Shown piece after piece: positions 14,499-14,977 of a stretch of 14,977 nucleotides of DNA. The notes under the pieces are model-generated. The model saw nothing but the letters and a program-made list of their open reading frames with translations. It was not told the DNA's origin and did no database searches. The stretch comes from DAOVRL01 sp023128595 (GTDB taxonomy: Bacteria > Planctomycetota > Phycisphaerae > Sedimentisphaerales > Anaerobacaceae), in the NCBI GenBank assembly GCA_030628155.1, contig DAOVRL010000111.1, positions 1 to 14,977 of the forward strand, in the 5' to 3' direction. Position 1 is the first letter of the stretch, and each line of letters opens with the position of its first letter. The position numbers and the translations under genes were made by a program.

Positions 14499-14977
14499 CT
14501 AAACCGCCAGTGCTCGCCGGTCTTCCATATCATAGAGTTTTCTTTCTTTTTCAACGTTTATTCCGAGAGCATCGCGTTTTTTCTCAATATGCTCAATCAT
14601 CATCTGCGCGGCCTTGACGGGGTCGCGTTCAAAGGCCCATCTACCGCCTATATCCTTTTCAATTTCGTCGGTTAGATAACGCGTTAAATTCGGAGCCCCG
14701 AGGACCGGCAGCGGCTCCGCTATGACGGTAAAGACCCCGGAAGCGACAAAATACATTCCGATTGAAACGGCCTTTTCCGACATCCATTCAGGCGCGGCGC
14801 CGGCGACAGGTAAATCTGAGATATCCTCGCCGAGTCCGCCTTCGGCAACTACGTTTGCCGCAATCGTCAAAATCCTGCTGTTATCCACGCAGGAACCAAC
14901 GTGAAGGACCGGTGGTATGCCTACGGTTTCACATACCTCATGCAGCCCTTTGCCACAATATTTCGCTGCGGCTTCCG
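14499..14977 (-). CDS. acsA: CO dehydrogenase catalytic subunit, C-terminal part
   Basis: The frame is open to the window edge, so the first two thirds or more of the gene lie outside. A GTG at 14886-14888 is only an internal valine: upstream codons continue the family sequence through Tyr-Cys-Gly-Lys-Gly-Leu and Gly-Ser-Cys-Val-Asp-Asn-Ser-Arg. The latter segment carries a conserved cysteine of the Ni-Fe-S C-cluster region in CooS/AcsA proteins. The C-terminus (Glu-Trp-Met-Ser-Glu-Lys-Ala, Gly-Gly-Arg-Trp) is also typical. It reduces CO2 to CO, which passes by an internal tunnel to AcsB. Its place directly before acsB marks it as the CODH of the CODH/ACS complex and not a stand-alone CooS. 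Confidence 0.95.
   Translation of the reverse strand, partial: EAAAKYCGKGLHEVCETVGIPPVLHVGSCVDNSRILTIAANVVAEGGLGEDISDLPVAGAAPEWMSEKAVSIGMYFVASGVFTVIAEPLPVLGAPNLTRYLTDEIEKDIGGRWAFERDPVKAAQMMIEHIEKKRDALGINVEKERKLYDMEDRRALAV

Noticed and set aside
14499..14888. Small complete gene starting at the GTG 14886-14888
   Set aside because: The GTG is the valine inside the conserved Gly-Ser-Cys-Val-Asp-Asn-Ser-Arg segment of CO dehydrogenase. The frame continues to the window edge.
1..14977. tRNA or rRNA genes
   Set aside because: I found no T-loop-like words in tRNA context and no rRNA stretches by eye. A covariance-model scan was not possible.

Overview
The window carries most of a Wood-Ljungdahl (reductive acetyl-CoA) gene cluster on the minus strand, downstream of a short accessory region on the plus strand. 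Read in the direction of transcription, from high to low coordinates, the cluster is acsA (3' part only), acsB, acsC, acsV, [a four-helix-bundle gene inside an inverted repeat], cooC/acsF, acsD, acsE, fhs, folD. The genes lie on one strand, mostly 20 to 100 bases apart, as expected of one operon or a few overlapping units.

Together the products cover the carbonyl branch (CO dehydrogenase, acetyl-CoA synthase), methyl transfer (corrinoid iron-sulfur protein subunits AcsC and AcsD, methyltransferase AcsE), two maintenance factors (AcsV/RACo, which reactivates cob(II)amide, and CooC/AcsF, a nickel-insertion ATPase), and two tetrahydrofolate enzymes (Fhs, FolD). Formate dehydrogenase and methylene-THF reductase are not in the window. 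The direction of carbon flow, acetogenic or oxidative, cannot be read from the sequence.

Positions 1-1067 hold no convincing gene. They contain a mosaic of short dispersed repeats: an ATCACTA tandem, an AAACGAACCCAATTT family, an ATACG-rich family and a CCCTGAGCG-type palindrome. They are followed by a beta-barrel-like exported protein (1068-1829), an MNT-type nucleotidyltransferase (1938-2267) with what looks like the stump of its HEPN partner, a small lipoprotein (2316-2669, minus), and a 166-base palindromic element with a perfect 23-bp terminal inverted repeat and two inner hairpins (2703-2868).

The organism is an anaerobic bacterium. The predicted outer-membrane-type protein and lipoprotein suggest a diderm. 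The repeat mosaic, with translations such as 'MQNEPNF' and 'KTNPIS', resembles what I recall from Phycisphaerae/Sedimentisphaerales-type Planctomycetota genomes. That assignment is from memory and is moderate to low in confidence.

The most notable structure is the ~474-base cassette at 8351-8824. A 23S-IVS-type four-helix-bundle gene is bounded by 29-base inverted repeats matching at 28 positions, built from alternating 10- and 9-base units. It sits exactly between acsV and cooC. The repeat supplies the acsV stop codon and the GTG start of the inserted gene.
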